Assembly: GCF_003864295.1 (NCBI RefSeq)
Contig: NZ_BDQK01000016.1
Span: forward strand, 124,001 to 188,000
Direction of reading: 5' to 3'
Length of the DNA: 64,000 nucleotides
Source: Aphanothece sacrum FPU1
GTDB taxonomy: Bacteria > Cyanobacteriota > Cyanobacteriia > Cyanobacteriales > Microcystaceae
This document shows, piece after piece, positions 49,914-59,483 of the stretch. Positions within the stretch are counted from its first letter, which is position 1, and every line of letters begins with the position of its first letter. A model generated the notes under the pieces. It made no database searches, was not told where the DNA came from, and worked only from the letters and a program-made list of their open reading frames with translations. A program made the translations under genes and the position numbers.

Positions 49914-52901
49914 TTATTTTTCTATATTAGTAAACCAAAGAAAAGCGTGTTGTTCGTGACGGTTATCATTGAAAATACGATAATTTAGTTGTAGTTCTAA
50001 ATTATTATGCTGATGCCAATAAACTTGATGTTCTTGTTGAATTTGAGCAGCAATCTTGCGAGTTTCAATGATTCTATTTAATGGAGAGAAACGGGATAAT
50101 TTAGGAATCCAATCCAAAGACCGATAAGCCTTTAATAAAGTTTCAATTCCTTTAAAATACCGCAAAGCTTGGGACTCAGGATGAACTTCTTTTAGATATA
50201 AACTTAGGTTATAAGCATATTCTAAATCCGTACTGATATGACCGCAGTAGGACTTACGATAACCCAGACATAAGTAAATTAATTGTTCAATTTCCTCGAC
50301 CTTTCTATTGGCAAATCCATAACGAACCCCACCTAAAGTTCGATGAACATACCAGGCCCGCATATCTTCAATTTCGGCTGCGGGACTTTGGGTCGTTCTT
50401 TCATCAGGATAGTTCCAAAATACTCCTAATGTTTGGTCAACTACTTTACTGTTAATAAAAGGCAAAATCCGACTCTTAAATTCCGTATCTCCTGCCCCCC
50501 GGAAACTACCATCATAGTAACCAAAACGATCATGAATTGAACGACGATATAAAGCACCAACCCAAGACAAATAACAGGTTTCTAAATAAACTAAGTCCTG
50601 TTTATAATTCTGGCGATTATAAGACATAACGTCATTGACCCAACTGCCTTGTTTATCAACATTAGTGACTAAACTATGGCCAATGACCCAATCTAATTCT
50701 GGATCTTCATCTAATTCTTCGGCTAAAATTTCTAGACAACCAGGTAAGATGGTTTCATCTACTCCTAAAAATGACAAAAAACGTCCACTAGAAAGGTCAA
50801 TTCCTCGGTTCCAAGCTGTCTGAATTGTTTCTCTTTTTTTGGATCGCGCGTAAACAATCGGGATATTAAGTTCATCCGCTAACTGTTGAAAAACCTGATA
50901 TTCATCCCCCGGAGAACCACTATCAACTAGGATAACTTCTGCTTCTCCCCGTTGAATTAAAGTTTGATGCTGTAACGTTCTTAAAAACAAAGGAAGTTTA
51001 TCTGCTGCATTGTAAAGGGAGACAATAACACTGACACGATAAACAGATTTATCTCGGCGATCATCAACAAATTCATAGTCCCATGCTTTATTGAGAACAT
51101 TGTCTAATAATGACTGTTGAATTAATTCATAACAGCGATTTTCTCTTTCAGAATTTTGGACATACATTGCTTGTACTATCTCAGCTTCTTTAGTGAAACC
51201 TTGATGAGTTAAAGCCCGTTTTACATAGGAAATATCGCCGAATAAATCTTGATCTAACAGACGCATTCCCCTGAGTTTATAGGTAGCGGCTACCAGTTCA
51301 TTCCCTCGTAATTCTTCAATTCTGGCAATTTCTCGCCATAAACGAACCCGATCTATCCGATAGCCATTTCCTAGTCTATCTTCTAAATTTTGATTTTCTC
51401 CACCAAAATCTGAACCTAACTTCCAACATTCTTTAACTTTGTTTCCCAAATCTTTTTGGGTTAATTCTGAAGCATTAAAAGTATATTTGTAGCGTTTAAC
51501 TAATTTAGAAGATTTTAAAGTTTGAGCATTGCGAGTTTCTTCTAATGGTTTTCTAAGTTGCTCTCTTGTGTCTCCAATAGTGTTTTGAATCTGTTTATAA
51601 ATTGGTTTAATTTGAGATTTAACAACTTTAACTACAGGTATTTTACCTAAACTAAATCCTGATCGATTAGAACCCCAATAAGTTACTAACTGACTATACC
51701 ATTGAGCCAACTCTTCACTGGTTTCTGAATCAGACACTAAGGAAGAATTATAAATTGTTTCTAAATCGGGATCACTGGTTTCACGATTAGTAGAGAATAG
51801 TTGATTGACTAGATATTCTCGATATTCATCATAATTATCTAAAACTTTACTAATGAGAGGAAGAGCAGTATAGATATTATTAACATCAATTTTAATGAAG
51901 GGAATTTCTGGGAAAGTTTCTTCTAAAAAGCGACAAACTCCCGCCCCATTACCAATAGCCGTAGGACAACCAGAAAATAGAGATTCTAAAGCCACTAAAT
52001 TTAAAGTATCGTATCTAGATGGCACAAAAGTAATCGATTTACTAGCAAATAATTCTACCAGTTCTGCTGGATTCATTGGTACACAAATCTTCAGATCTTT
52101 GTTTCGATTATTAATCATCTTCATTAGATAATCTTTAGAGCATTGGAGTTCGTTATAATTGAAACTATGAGGCCCAATTATTCTGGCTTCACTATAACTT
52201 TCTCTGGGAATCCACCACACTAAATCTACAAAAATATCAGGCCCTTTACGTTTTTCTGTGCGGCCAATAAAATTGATACTTGGGGGTTTTTCTGAGGGTA
52301 AACCTCTGGTGGGTTTAGGTAAATCAAGAAAATGGAGAGGATTATAATAATGAGAGTCTAAATCAGAAACTTCTCGCCATTCATCCAAATAACTATTACT
52401 AATCCCATAGCGAATATCTGCGGTTTTATATTGCATTTTTTCTTGGATATCTAAGGGAATATTCTCCAAGCCAAAATCAAACCAATCTAATCGCACAGTT
52501 GTAGAAATTATGCCATGCATTGAAAGAGCAATACGGTCAAAATTTACCTTAAAATAGTTAAGCGCAGGACGTAAAAAGATGCCCCATTGTTCATAGTCAG
52601 GCACATCAACTACATCAAATTGTTGATTAGCTGCGGATGCGGCAATATTACCCGCCATCACAAAAGCCCTTTCTACCCATTTTGGAGGTGTCACCTCGAA
52701 GAAATTTTTGAAATTTGTTAACAGAAACTGTTCTTGATAGGGAAGAACATGGGCGTTAGTCGGACGAGGGCTATCTAACAATTCTTTTACAGCAATATAA
52801 TAGAAATCTATCTGGGGGTTTTTTTTGATAATACTGCGGTAAAAAGTTTGACCACCGCCAAGCTTAATAAATAAATCGAAATCAGCAATAAGGACTTTCA
52901 T
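49914..52901 (-). CDS. bifunctional glycosyltransferase, GT4 plus GT2 domains
   Basis: 995 aa. An N-terminal GT4-like domain (1-410) has the opening VLIADFDLFIKLGGGQTFYR, INFIGRTEKRKGPDIFVDL and the donor-binding block FVPSRYDTLNLVALESLFSG. A linker of about 200 residues follows, then a GT2 domain from about 620: YRVSVIVSLYNAADKLPLFL, EVILVDSGSPGDEYQVF, and AWNRGIDLSSGRFLSFLGVD with the acidic metal region. The last 150 residues (WYVHRTLGGVRYGFANRKVE) are helical. A two-domain enzyme could add two sugars in sequence to a surface glycan. First gene of the minus-strand cluster. Confidence 0.85.
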   Translation of the reverse strand: MKVLIADFDLFIKLGGGQTFYRSIIKKNPQIDFYYIAVKELLDSPRPTNAHVLPYQEQFLLTNFKNFFEVTPPKWVERAFVMAGNIAASAANQQFDVVDVPDYEQWGIFLRPALNYFKVNFDRIALSMHGIISTTVRLDWFDFGLENIPLDIQEKMQYKTADIRYGISNSYLDEWREVSDLDSHYYNPLHFLDLPKPTRGLPSEKPPSINFIGRTEKRKGPDIFVDLVWWIPRESYSEARIIGPHSFNYNELQCSKDYLMKMINNRNKDLKICVPMNPAELVELFASKSITFVPSRYDTLNLVALESLFSGCPTAIGNGAGVCRFLEETFPEIPFIKIDVNNIYTALPLISKVLDNYDEYREYLVNQLFSTNRETSDPDLETIYNSSLVSDSETSEELAQWYSQLVTYWGSNRSGFSLGKIPVVKVVKSQIKPIYKQIQNTIGDTREQLRKPLEETRNAQTLKSSKLVKRYKYTFNASELTQKDLGNKVKECWKLGSDFGGENQNLEDRLGNGYRIDRVRLWREIARIEELRGNELVAATYKLRGMRLLDQDLFGDISYVKRALTHQGFTKEAEIVQAMYVQNSERENRCYELIQQSLLDNVLNKAWDYEFVDDRRDKSVYRVSVIVSLYNAADKLPLFLRTLQHQTLIQRGEAEVILVDSGSPGDEYQVFQQLADELNIPIVYARSKKRETIQTAWNRGIDLSSGRFLSFLGVDETILPGCLEILAEELDEDPELDWVIGHSLVTNVDKQGSWVNDVMSYNRQNYKQDLVYLETCYLSWVGALYRRSIHDRFGYYDGSFRGAGDTEFKSRILPFINSKVVDQTLGVFWNYPDERTTQSPAAEIEDMRAWYVHRTLGGVRYGFANRKVEEIEQLIYLCLGYRKSYCGHISTDLEYAYNLSLYLKEVHPESQALRYFKGIETLLKAYRSLDWIPKLSRFSPLNRIIETRKIAAQIQQEHQVYWHQHNNLELQLNYRIFNDNRHEQHAFLWFTNIEK

Positions 52902-53264
52902 AAGATATTAACTAATTACCTTTTTTATATTTTGATCTTTGGTCACACACTTAATCAATTTTCTTATTAAATTTAGGGACGACATTGGTAAAATATTATG
53001 CACAATACGACAATAAGTCAACTAATCAATGGTCAGTAATTTTAATGCTTTACATCATTTTAGTTTACAATAACTAATAACTTTTTTTTGCGGTTTGACT
53101 GCAAAAAAACTATACAATGACACATTAATGCTATCCTTGACGTTTGTCCTTTCAGATAAGTTCCCTAACTCATCGAGGACTTAAGCATAGACTCTACCAA
53201 TAGTGTCACAGTGGGTTACGCTATGATAATCCACCCTACTAATAGCGTATCTGCGTAAGTCGTG
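52902..53264. other. intergenic region, no gene seen
   Basis: AT-rich sequence with the likely promoter of the minus-strand glycan genes near 52910-53000 and a short palindromic repeat with GTGGGTTACG and ATCCACCCTAC near 53210-53240. No ORF or RNA gene recognised. Confidence 0.4.
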
Positions 53265-53573
53265 TCATCCTAATTTTGCTTGTTCAATCAGATCTTGATA
53301 TTGACGATATAAGTTACGGTAATCATAATCTTGGCTAAATTTTCGGGCATTTTGTCCAATTTATTGCCGTTTTTTAGGATTATTCAAAAGTTGAGCAATG
53401 AGAGAAGGATATTCATCTAAGCGATCGCAGATAATTCCTTCTTTGCCAGATGCGACTGGATAACCCCGAAACGCTACAGTTGTTCCAAGAATTACTTTTC
53501 CATAAGCCATTACTTCAAATGTTAGTCTATCACTAACTTTGATTACGGTTTGTAAGAATGCCGAGAGATTCAT
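53265..53573 (-). pseudogene. remnant of a GT4 glycosyltransferase, with nonsense codon
   Basis: The C-terminal third of a group 1 glycosyltransferase: LTFEVMAYGKVILGTTVAFR, GKEGIICDRLDEYPSLIAQL and NNPKKRQ. A TAA (53361-53363) interrupts the frame where a Gln codon would fit, and the homologous sequence continues in frame as IGQNARKFSQDYDYRNLYRQ to a TGA at 53265. The N-terminal two thirds are missing and an IS5-type transposase gene lies 115 bp upstream. A decayed member of the glycan cluster. Confidence 0.75.
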
Positions 53574-53688
53574 AGAAAAAGCAATACAGAAGACATCTCC
53601 AATAATCTATAATCCAGTTACAGCAATGGAAGTAAGTGGGTTAAGACCTAATTGAAAATTTGGACTCAAGAACGATTTAATTAGAGTT

Positions 53689-54669
53689 TCAAGTATCAAA
53701 ATCTAATTTTGCAGAAAAATTATGACTCATTACAACGTCAATTACTTGACCAGTATCAGCCGATTCTATTATTTCTAAAATTAAAGAACCAATTCTTAAT
53801 CTTACTAAGCCACAAACGGTTAGAATAATTGAATCATATCGACTTTTATGTAAACGAAATCTTTCTTGAATAATTTTAAATATTTTCACGACTCTAATTA
53901 GATGTTCAACAAAAATTCGCTTCGATGATAAAATTTTATTTTCTTCTTTTTGTTCTTCAGTTAATTGCCCGTTCTTAGGCTTTTTCTGTGGGGTAGTTAT
54001 TTGAGATTCTCCTACATAAGCTTTATCTCCACTGAAAGCTTGTTGAGAATCAAATTTATTTAGGGTTTGGCGACAGATTCTAATATCACTCATAGGACCG
54101 GGTTTTCCTACAACTACATCCACAATATCCGCTCCCTTTGGTAAAACCACAAACTGACTTTTAAAAGTATGTCTTTTTTGTTTTCCTGAATAATATTTTT
54201 TCTGAATTTCATAGTCGGAAGGTCTTTCTATGACTTGCTCAGCACTGTCTACTATCAATTCATGATTGGTTAATTCTTCCCGAATCTTTTCCATTTCTTC
54301 TTGACACTTTTTTACTTGTTCTAAGAGACTTGGTGGTAACTCATCTTGAAATATTTTTTGCCAATAATCAAAGAATTTATGAGCGGATGATTCACTGATC
54401 TGAAAAAGTAAGCCTAACAATTGAAAACTTAAGTGATGTCTTAGATAAACTAACATTAAAATAATTTGTTCTTCCTCAGAGAGTTTAGGATGATTTCCTC
54501 CTCCTGCTTTGATAATTCTAATTTTCTTTTTTTCGATTTCATCTTGTTTTCTTTGGCGCAGAATTTTTCCTTGTTCTATCAGTTGCCTTAATTGGTGATA
54601 ATCAATTCCTAATAATCTTTTTGTTTCTTGAGGATGTTTCTGGATATGTTTCCAAGTGTAATTGTCCAT
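53689..54669 (-). CDS. IS5-family transposase (DDE)
   Basis: 326 aa. An N-terminal helix-turn-helix-like part (LSEEEQIILMLVYLRHHLSF, SAHKFFDYWQKIF) is followed by a DDE_Tnp_4 type catalytic domain. The acidic residues are D in ELIVDSAEQVI, D in AFSGDKAYVG, and E in KRIFVEHLIRVVK, all in expected order. The frame is uninterrupted, so the element may be active. Inverted repeats could not be defined with confidence. It is inserted between the glycosyltransferase remnant and cimA. Confidence 0.85.
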   Translation of the reverse strand: MDNYTWKHIQKHPQETKRLLGIDYHQLRQLIEQGKILRQRKQDEIEKKKIRIIKAGGGNHPKLSEEEQIILMLVYLRHHLSFQLLGLLFQISESSAHKFFDYWQKIFQDELPPSLLEQVKKCQEEMEKIREELTNHELIVDSAEQVIERPSDYEIQKKYYSGKQKRHTFKSQFVVLPKGADIVDVVVGKPGPMSDIRICRQTLNKFDSQQAFSGDKAYVGESQITTPQKKPKNGQLTEEQKEENKILSSKRIFVEHLIRVVKIFKIIQERFRLHKSRYDSIILTVCGLVRLRIGSLILEIIESADTGQVIDVVMSHNFSAKLDFDT

Positions 54670-54812
54670 TGGTCGGTGTTACTAAATTAGTTTTCACTTC
54701 AATTATACTCTATAATTTTAATCTTATAGTATTATAGAGAGGTCTAGAGTATTGTTCATCAAACTTACACAAATATAGAATGAATGAACATTAGTGATAA
54801 AATAATCAATAT

Positions 54813-56435
54813 CTATTTAACAGTCTCTTTAATAGCAGAATTTAATAATAATCCATATTCAATTCCTTCTACTACTGCTTGATATGAGGCTTCTAAAATA
54901 TTAGGAGAAACTCCTAATGTTGTCCAGCGTTCTTTGCCATTACTCGACTCAATTAAAACACGAGTATTTGCTGAAGTTCCTGACCCTCCATCTAAAATTC
55001 TCACCTTATAATCAGTTAGATGAAATTCAGCAATTTTAGGATAAAAATTAACTAAGGCTTTTCGTAAGGCACTATCTAAAGCCGAAACGGGGCCATTGCC
55101 TTCAGCAACTTCTAATCTATCTTCTCCATTCACAGTGACTTTAATCGTCGCTAAAGCATTAGTATAGGGCATTCCTTCCCCATACAACCTATCACAATGA
55201 ACTTGAAAACCTTGCAGTTGAAATAAAATTTCTCGCTGTCCCAAAGCTTGACGCATTAATAATTCAAAACTCGCTTCTGCTGCTTCAAATTGATAGCCTT
55301 CATGTTCTAATTCTTTGATTTTTTCTAATATATTACGACAAGCAATATCATCCTTATTTAACTCAATTCCAAAGGTTTTAGCCTTGGATAAAACATTACT
55401 TAAACCTGACTGTTCAGAAATAACAATACGTCTTTCATTGCCAATTTCTTCCGGTTTAATATGTTCATAAGTTAAGGGATTTTTCTGCACTGCTGATACG
55501 TGAATTCCTCCCTTATGAGCAAAAGCAGAACGTCCTACAAAAGGCGCATGATCATCCGGGGCTAAATTGACAATTTCACTAATTAAACGACTGCTTTTTG
55601 TCAGTTGAATTAACTGATTTTCGGTTAAACAATCATAGCCCATTTTTAACTGTAAATTGGGAATTAATGTACATAAATTAGCATTGCCACATCGTTCCCC
55701 ATAACCATTAATGGTTCCTTGTACCATTCTGACTCCTTCAATGACCCCGGCCAAACCATTAGCAACGGCCGTACCTGAATCATTATGAGTATGAATACCC
55801 AACTGCACAGAATCCGTATCCGGTTTAATCTCTAATTTTCTGGCCACATCCTGGACAATTTGGCTAATATCGTGAGGTAAGGTTCCCCCATTGGTATCAC
55901 ACAAAACTAACCATTCTGCCCCGGCATTTTTCGCCGCTTTTAGGGTTTTTAGGGCATAATCAGGGTTTTGTTTATAACCATCAAACCAGTGTTCTGCATC
56001 GTAAATGACCCGCCGTCCTTGACTAAGAAGATACTCAATAGTATCTGCTATCATCTTTAAATTTTCTTCTAGGGTGGTTTTAAGCCCCTCTGTAACGTGG
56101 AGATCCCAAGATTTTCCGAAAATAGTCACCCAACGGGTTCCGGCGGCTAGAATTGCTTTTAAGAGGGGATCTTCGGCGGCAATTTTATTAGGACGACGAG
56201 TAGAACAAAAGGCGACTACTTCAGCTTGGGTGAGGGGTTCTTCTTGTAATTTCCAGAAAAATTGTACATCTTTGGGATTTGCACCGGGCCAACCACCTTC
56301 AATGAAAGGAATACCCATTTGATCGACTTGACGGGCAATTTTGAGCTTATCTTCTAAGGATAGAGCAATTCCTTCTCGTTGGGCCCCATCTCTGAGGGTG
56401 GTATCATAAATCCAAATCCGATTAGATGCACACAT
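54813..56435 (-). CDS. cimA: (R)-citramalate synthase
   Basis: 540 aa. A DRE-TIM metallolyase: IWIYDTTLRDGAQREGIALS at the N-terminus, LGIHTHNDSGTAVAN with the HTHND metal site, and FAHKGGIHVSAVQKNPLTYE. A LeuA-type allosteric domain occupies the C-terminal 130 residues (DYKVRILDGGSGTSANTRVL). The VQKNP and GGWPGANPKD blocks fit the citramalate synthase branch rather than 2-isopropylmalate synthase. It condenses pyruvate with acetyl-CoA to begin threonine-independent isoleucine synthesis, a route established in unicellular diazotrophic cyanobacteria. Feedback by isoleucine through the C-terminal domain is likely. Confidence 0.93.
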   Translation of the reverse strand: MCASNRIWIYDTTLRDGAQREGIALSLEDKLKIARQVDQMGIPFIEGGWPGANPKDVQFFWKLQEEPLTQAEVVAFCSTRRPNKIAAEDPLLKAILAAGTRWVTIFGKSWDLHVTEGLKTTLEENLKMIADTIEYLLSQGRRVIYDAEHWFDGYKQNPDYALKTLKAAKNAGAEWLVLCDTNGGTLPHDISQIVQDVARKLEIKPDTDSVQLGIHTHNDSGTAVANGLAGVIEGVRMVQGTINGYGERCGNANLCTLIPNLQLKMGYDCLTENQLIQLTKSSRLISEIVNLAPDDHAPFVGRSAFAHKGGIHVSAVQKNPLTYEHIKPEEIGNERRIVISEQSGLSNVLSKAKTFGIELNKDDIACRNILEKIKELEHEGYQFEAAEASFELLMRQALGQREILFQLQGFQVHCDRLYGEGMPYTNALATIKVTVNGEDRLEVAEGNGPVSALDSALRKALVNFYPKIAEFHLTDYKVRILDGGSGTSANTRVLIESSNGKERWTTLGVSPNILEASYQAVVEGIEYGLLLNSAIKETVK

Positions 56436-56682
56436 AATTAGGATTAATATTCAATAAAATTTAACGAAACAAGGGTTAGTCTATCCCTTTCTTTTATCTG
56501 CGATCGCTCAAAACCCATTTGTTAGCGATCGCGGATTTAGATTAGCTTTCTTTGTTATACCATTTAAGTGACTTTTAAGGGTTAATTTCCGTAAAAATAC
56601 AGCTTTGTTTTAAATAAAGTTAACAAACATTAGAACAAAAGTTAGGTTATGATCTAAAAAAATATAGTGGAGTAAAAATGAG

Positions 56683-56934
56683 ATGAGTTTTAATAATAAG
56701 TTTTTAGGTGATTTAAAAGGATTCATCGACGATCTGGAAAATGTTTTTGATGTTAAAACTAATTCAACAAAAACTACTTCTGACTCAAAATCTACAGAAA
56801 ATTCTCATAATTATCTAACAACAGAAGAAAGAAAAGCGTTTGCTGGTTTATGTGCTTTAGAAGGAAAATCTGAAGTTGAAAAGTTAGCAGAATTAGTTAA
56901 AGAATATATAGATATAAAGAGACAAAGATTATAA
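56683..56934 (+). CDS. small protein of unknown function
   Basis: 83 aa from ATG 56683 (GAGATGAG context). The sequence has an amphipathic N-terminus (FLGDLKGFIDDLENVFDV), a Ser/Thr-rich centre and a C-terminal helical part TTEERKAFAGLCALEGKSEV with EYIDIKRQRL. No domain recognised. Divergent from cimA with a gap of 247 bp that includes two GCGATCGC sites. Confidence 0.5.
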   Translation: MSFNNKFLGDLKGFIDDLENVFDVKTNSTKTTSDSKSTENSHNYLTTEERKAFAGLCALEGKSEVEKLAELVKEYIDIKRQRL

Positions 56935-57096
56935 AAAGAACTCCTATTGTAGGTTGGGTTGAGGGATGAAACCCAACAACCTGAGGTCGGAGTTCGGATT
57001 TTTTCAACGAGAGAATAAGGGTTGCCAGACTCTTGCTTGTAGCGAATTTTCCACAAATTACCTTATGTCGAACTCAGGTCAACAATTAATCTTATA

Positions 57097-57247
57097 CAGA
57101 CCTTATGTCTGATCCTATAAAAACTAAGTCCGACGAGCGCGGACTAAATGCTAGGTTGCGTAGGCAACCTTTGTTTGTATAGCTTCACTCTGAGCGAGTT
57201 AAAGTCTATTATTTGTGATAATTTAGCAGAACAAGTTCGGTAGAACC
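57097..57247 (+). repeat. hairpin repeat family, copy E
   Basis: Begins AGACCTTATGTCTGATCC, then the hairpins GTCCG/CGGAC and AGGTTGC-GTAG-GCAACCT, the linker TTTGTTTGTATAGCTT and a weaker third stem. It ends with GTTCGGTAGAACC, the same terminal sequence as copy A. Copy A lies in the opposite orientation 35 kb away and shares about 150 bp. The left terminal repeat of copy A is not recognisable here. Confidence 0.85.
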
Positions 57248-57302
57248 CTGATTATTTCATTTTAATATTTGTTGGGTTTCGTTCCTCAACCCAACCTACA
57301 TT

Positions 57303-58124
57303 TTAAAGGTTACTAGAATCCAAACTTTTAGCTGCTTCTGGACTTAAAGGAAGATGTAAACCACATTCTTGTTTAAGTCCATGAAAACGACTGTCTCTTT
57401 CATTTTCATCCCCGGCCATTACCGGACGACTAGAATGCCAATCACCCACAGAAACATATCCTTGATCAAAATAGGGATGATAAGGAAGATCATAAGCAGT
57501 TAAATAATGATAAATATCACGAGAAGTCCAAGTTAAAATCGGATGAACTTTATAATGATTTCCTTGTTTAGCAACACGAGAAAGAGATTTACGGTGATTA
57601 GTTTGATCACTTCTTAAACCTGCTAACCAAGCTGTCCCATTTAACTCTTGTAAGGCCCGTTGCATCGGTTCAACCTTGCGAATTAAATCGTAGCGATTGA
57701 GAGATTCCACATCATTTTGATCCCAAAGTTTACCATAAAGAGCCTCCATGCGGGCAGGACTGAGGGGAGATTGATAAACTTTTAAATTAAGCTGTAAGCG
57801 TTCGGTTAAGTCTTGGGCAAATCTATAGGTTTCCGGGGGAAGATAGCCTGTATCGACCCAAATCACCGGAATATCAGGAATAACTTGAGTCACTAGATGT
57901 AACATCACGGCCGCTTGAATACCAAAACTGGTACTCATCACTAAACCATCACCAAAGGTATTAACTGCCCATTGAACCATTGTTTGGGCATTAGCATTAA
58001 TTAAGGTTTGGTTAATGGCTTCTAAGTCTAATTCAGGTTGATTGGTATAATGAGGGTGAAGAACCTGATAGGCTGTACCGTAAGTGTTATCTGTATGAGA
58101 GTTGACCAAGTTAGTATGGGTCAT
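57303..58124 (-). CDS. cysH: phosphoadenosine phosphosulfate (PAPS) reductase
   Basis: 273 aa. The PAPS reductase fold is shown by [18 protein letters not shown] (PP-loop-like), [33 protein letters not shown] and the C-terminal catalytic ECGLH with Cys254. It is the only cysteine in the protein; the CC pairs of the iron-sulfur APS reductases are absent, so it is the thioredoxin-dependent PAPS type. It reduces PAPS to sulfite in assimilatory sulfate reduction. The start (ATG 58124) is followed by a 35-residue leader. No other cys gene is adjacent. Confidence 0.93.
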   Translation of the reverse strand: MTHTNLVNSHTDNTYGTAYQVLHPHYTNQPELDLEAINQTLINANAQTMVQWAVNTFGDGLVMSTSFGIQAAVMLHLVTQVIPDIPVIWVDTGYLPPETYRFAQDLTERLQLNLKVYQSPLSPARMEALYGKLWDQNDVESLNRYDLIRKVEPMQRALQELNGTAWLAGLRSDQTNHRKSLSRVAKQGNHYKVHPILTWTSRDIYHYLTAYDLPYHPYFDQGYVSVGDWHSSRPVMAGDENERDSRFHGLKQECGLHLPLSPEAAKSLDSSNL

Positions 58125-58559
58125 GCTATATTTTTCCTCTTGTGTTCAATAAATCTTGAGGAGCCATTGAAATATGACTAGGCTAATTTTGATTGTATCT
58201 TAGTTTTAGGGGGGAAAAGTACTCAACTTCTGACTTAAGAACTTGTATCGAGGGTGTCTTTCTCCTGAGCGTTCAATGTTTATACTGTAATAAGTTAAGA
58301 GATCTAGAGTCAATGGTTGGTTGAATGTAACATAATTGATACTACATTAGTGTTATAATAATTTATAGGTATTGCTTATATTAGTTAGGTTGTCCTGACT
58401 TAAAACATAAATGAAGTATAAGTGAAGTATTAACAAGGTGAGATATCATGATTTAAGGGGTTAAAACACCCCAATTGAAGTAATACAAAAGTTAAATACC
58501 TACTTCTGTTTATCTCAAACCTGAAAACCTTTATCCATATAGGATAAGACCATTAATCA
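58125..58559. promoter_or_regulatory. divergent promoter region of cysH and nadK
   Basis: 435 bp without an ORF or RNA gene. AT-rich, with several TATAAT-like boxes, including one near 58353 (GTTATAATAAT). A small GGGG/CCCC hairpin lies at 58457-58472. No NtcA or CysR-type operator could be assigned by eye. Confidence 0.35.
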
Positions 58560-59483
58560 GTGGAACTTAAACAAGTTATTATTGCCTATAAAGCGGGGGA
58601 TGCTCAAAGTAAATCTTGGGCCCAGACCTGTTCTCGGCAATTAGAAGCCCGCAAATGTAAAGTATTAATGGGGCCGAGTGGGTTTAAAGATAATCCTTAT
58701 CCAGTGTTTCTGTCTTCAGTAACGGATAAGATTGATCTAGCTGTTGTCTTAGGGGGGGATGGTACCATATTAGCCTCTGCCCGACAATTAGCCCCCGAAG
58801 GAATTCCTATTTTAGCGGTCAATGTGGGGGGACATCTAGGGTTTTTGACCGAACCTTTTGAACTATTTGAAGATACAGAAAATGTTTGGGATCGTCTTCA
58901 AGGCGATCGCTATGCTATGTTACAAAGGATGATGTTAGAAGCGCGTTTATTTGAAGGCGATCGCTTATCTCCTAAACAAAGTAGTGAACGTTTTTATTGT
59001 CTCAATGAAATGTGTGTTAAACCCGCCAGTATTGACCGAATGCCAACGGCGGTGTTAGAAATGGAAGTAGATGGGCAAATAGTAGATCAATATCAAGGAG
59101 ATGGTTTATTAGTGGCCACTCCTACGGGATCAACTTGTTATAGTGCGTCAGCAAATGGCCCTATTATCCATCCAGGGATGGATGCTATCTCCGTGACTCC
59201 TATTTGTCCTTTGAGTCTTTCAAGTCGTCCTATTGTTATTCCTCCCCGTTCGGTAGTCAATATTTGGCCCTTGGGGGATTATGAATTAAATACTAAGTTA
59301 TGGACAGATAGTTCTTTAGCTACGTCTATTTGGCCCGGACAATGGGCCTCTGTCAGAATGGCTGATTGTATGGCTAGATTCATTATTTTGCGGGAAAATT
59401 ACTCCTTTTATCAAACCCTCAGAGAAAAATTACAATGGGCAGGTGCCAGAATTCGTTATAACAATAATCATCGAGTCTCTTGA
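58560..59483 (+). CDS. nadK: NAD kinase
   Basis: 307 aa from a GTG start at 58560. Motifs: VVLGGDGTILASAR (GGDG at residues 65-68), the NE dyad in YCLNEMCVKP, GDGLLVATPTGSTCYSASANG and PICPLSLSSRPIV. The TGSTCY variant of TGSTAY is common in cyanobacteria. It phosphorylates NAD to NADP using ATP or polyphosphate, supplying the acceptor for photosynthetic ferredoxin-NADP reductase. Cyanobacteria usually carry two nadK genes. The 3' end overlaps the next, convergent gene by 16 bp. Confidence 0.93.
   Translation: MELKQVIIAYKAGDAQSKSWAQTCSRQLEARKCKVLMGPSGFKDNPYPVFLSSVTDKIDLAVVLGGDGTILASARQLAPEGIPILAVNVGGHLGFLTEPFELFEDTENVWDRLQGDRYAMLQRMMLEARLFEGDRLSPKQSSERFYCLNEMCVKPASIDRMPTAVLEMEVDGQIVDQYQGDGLLVATPTGSTCYSASANGPIIHPGMDAISVTPICPLSLSSRPIVIPPRSVVNIWPLGDYELNTKLWTDSSLATSIWPGQWASVRMADCMARFIILRENYSFYQTLREKLQWAGARIRYNNNHRVS

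Noticed and set aside
56811-57056. Minus-strand 81-codon ORF opposite the small gene at 56683
   Set aside because: Antisense overlap with no motif; the plus-strand frame has the better start context.
57303-58124. APS reductase assignment for cysH
   Set aside because: The CC pairs for an iron-sulfur cluster are absent; only Cys254 remains, as in PAPS reductases.
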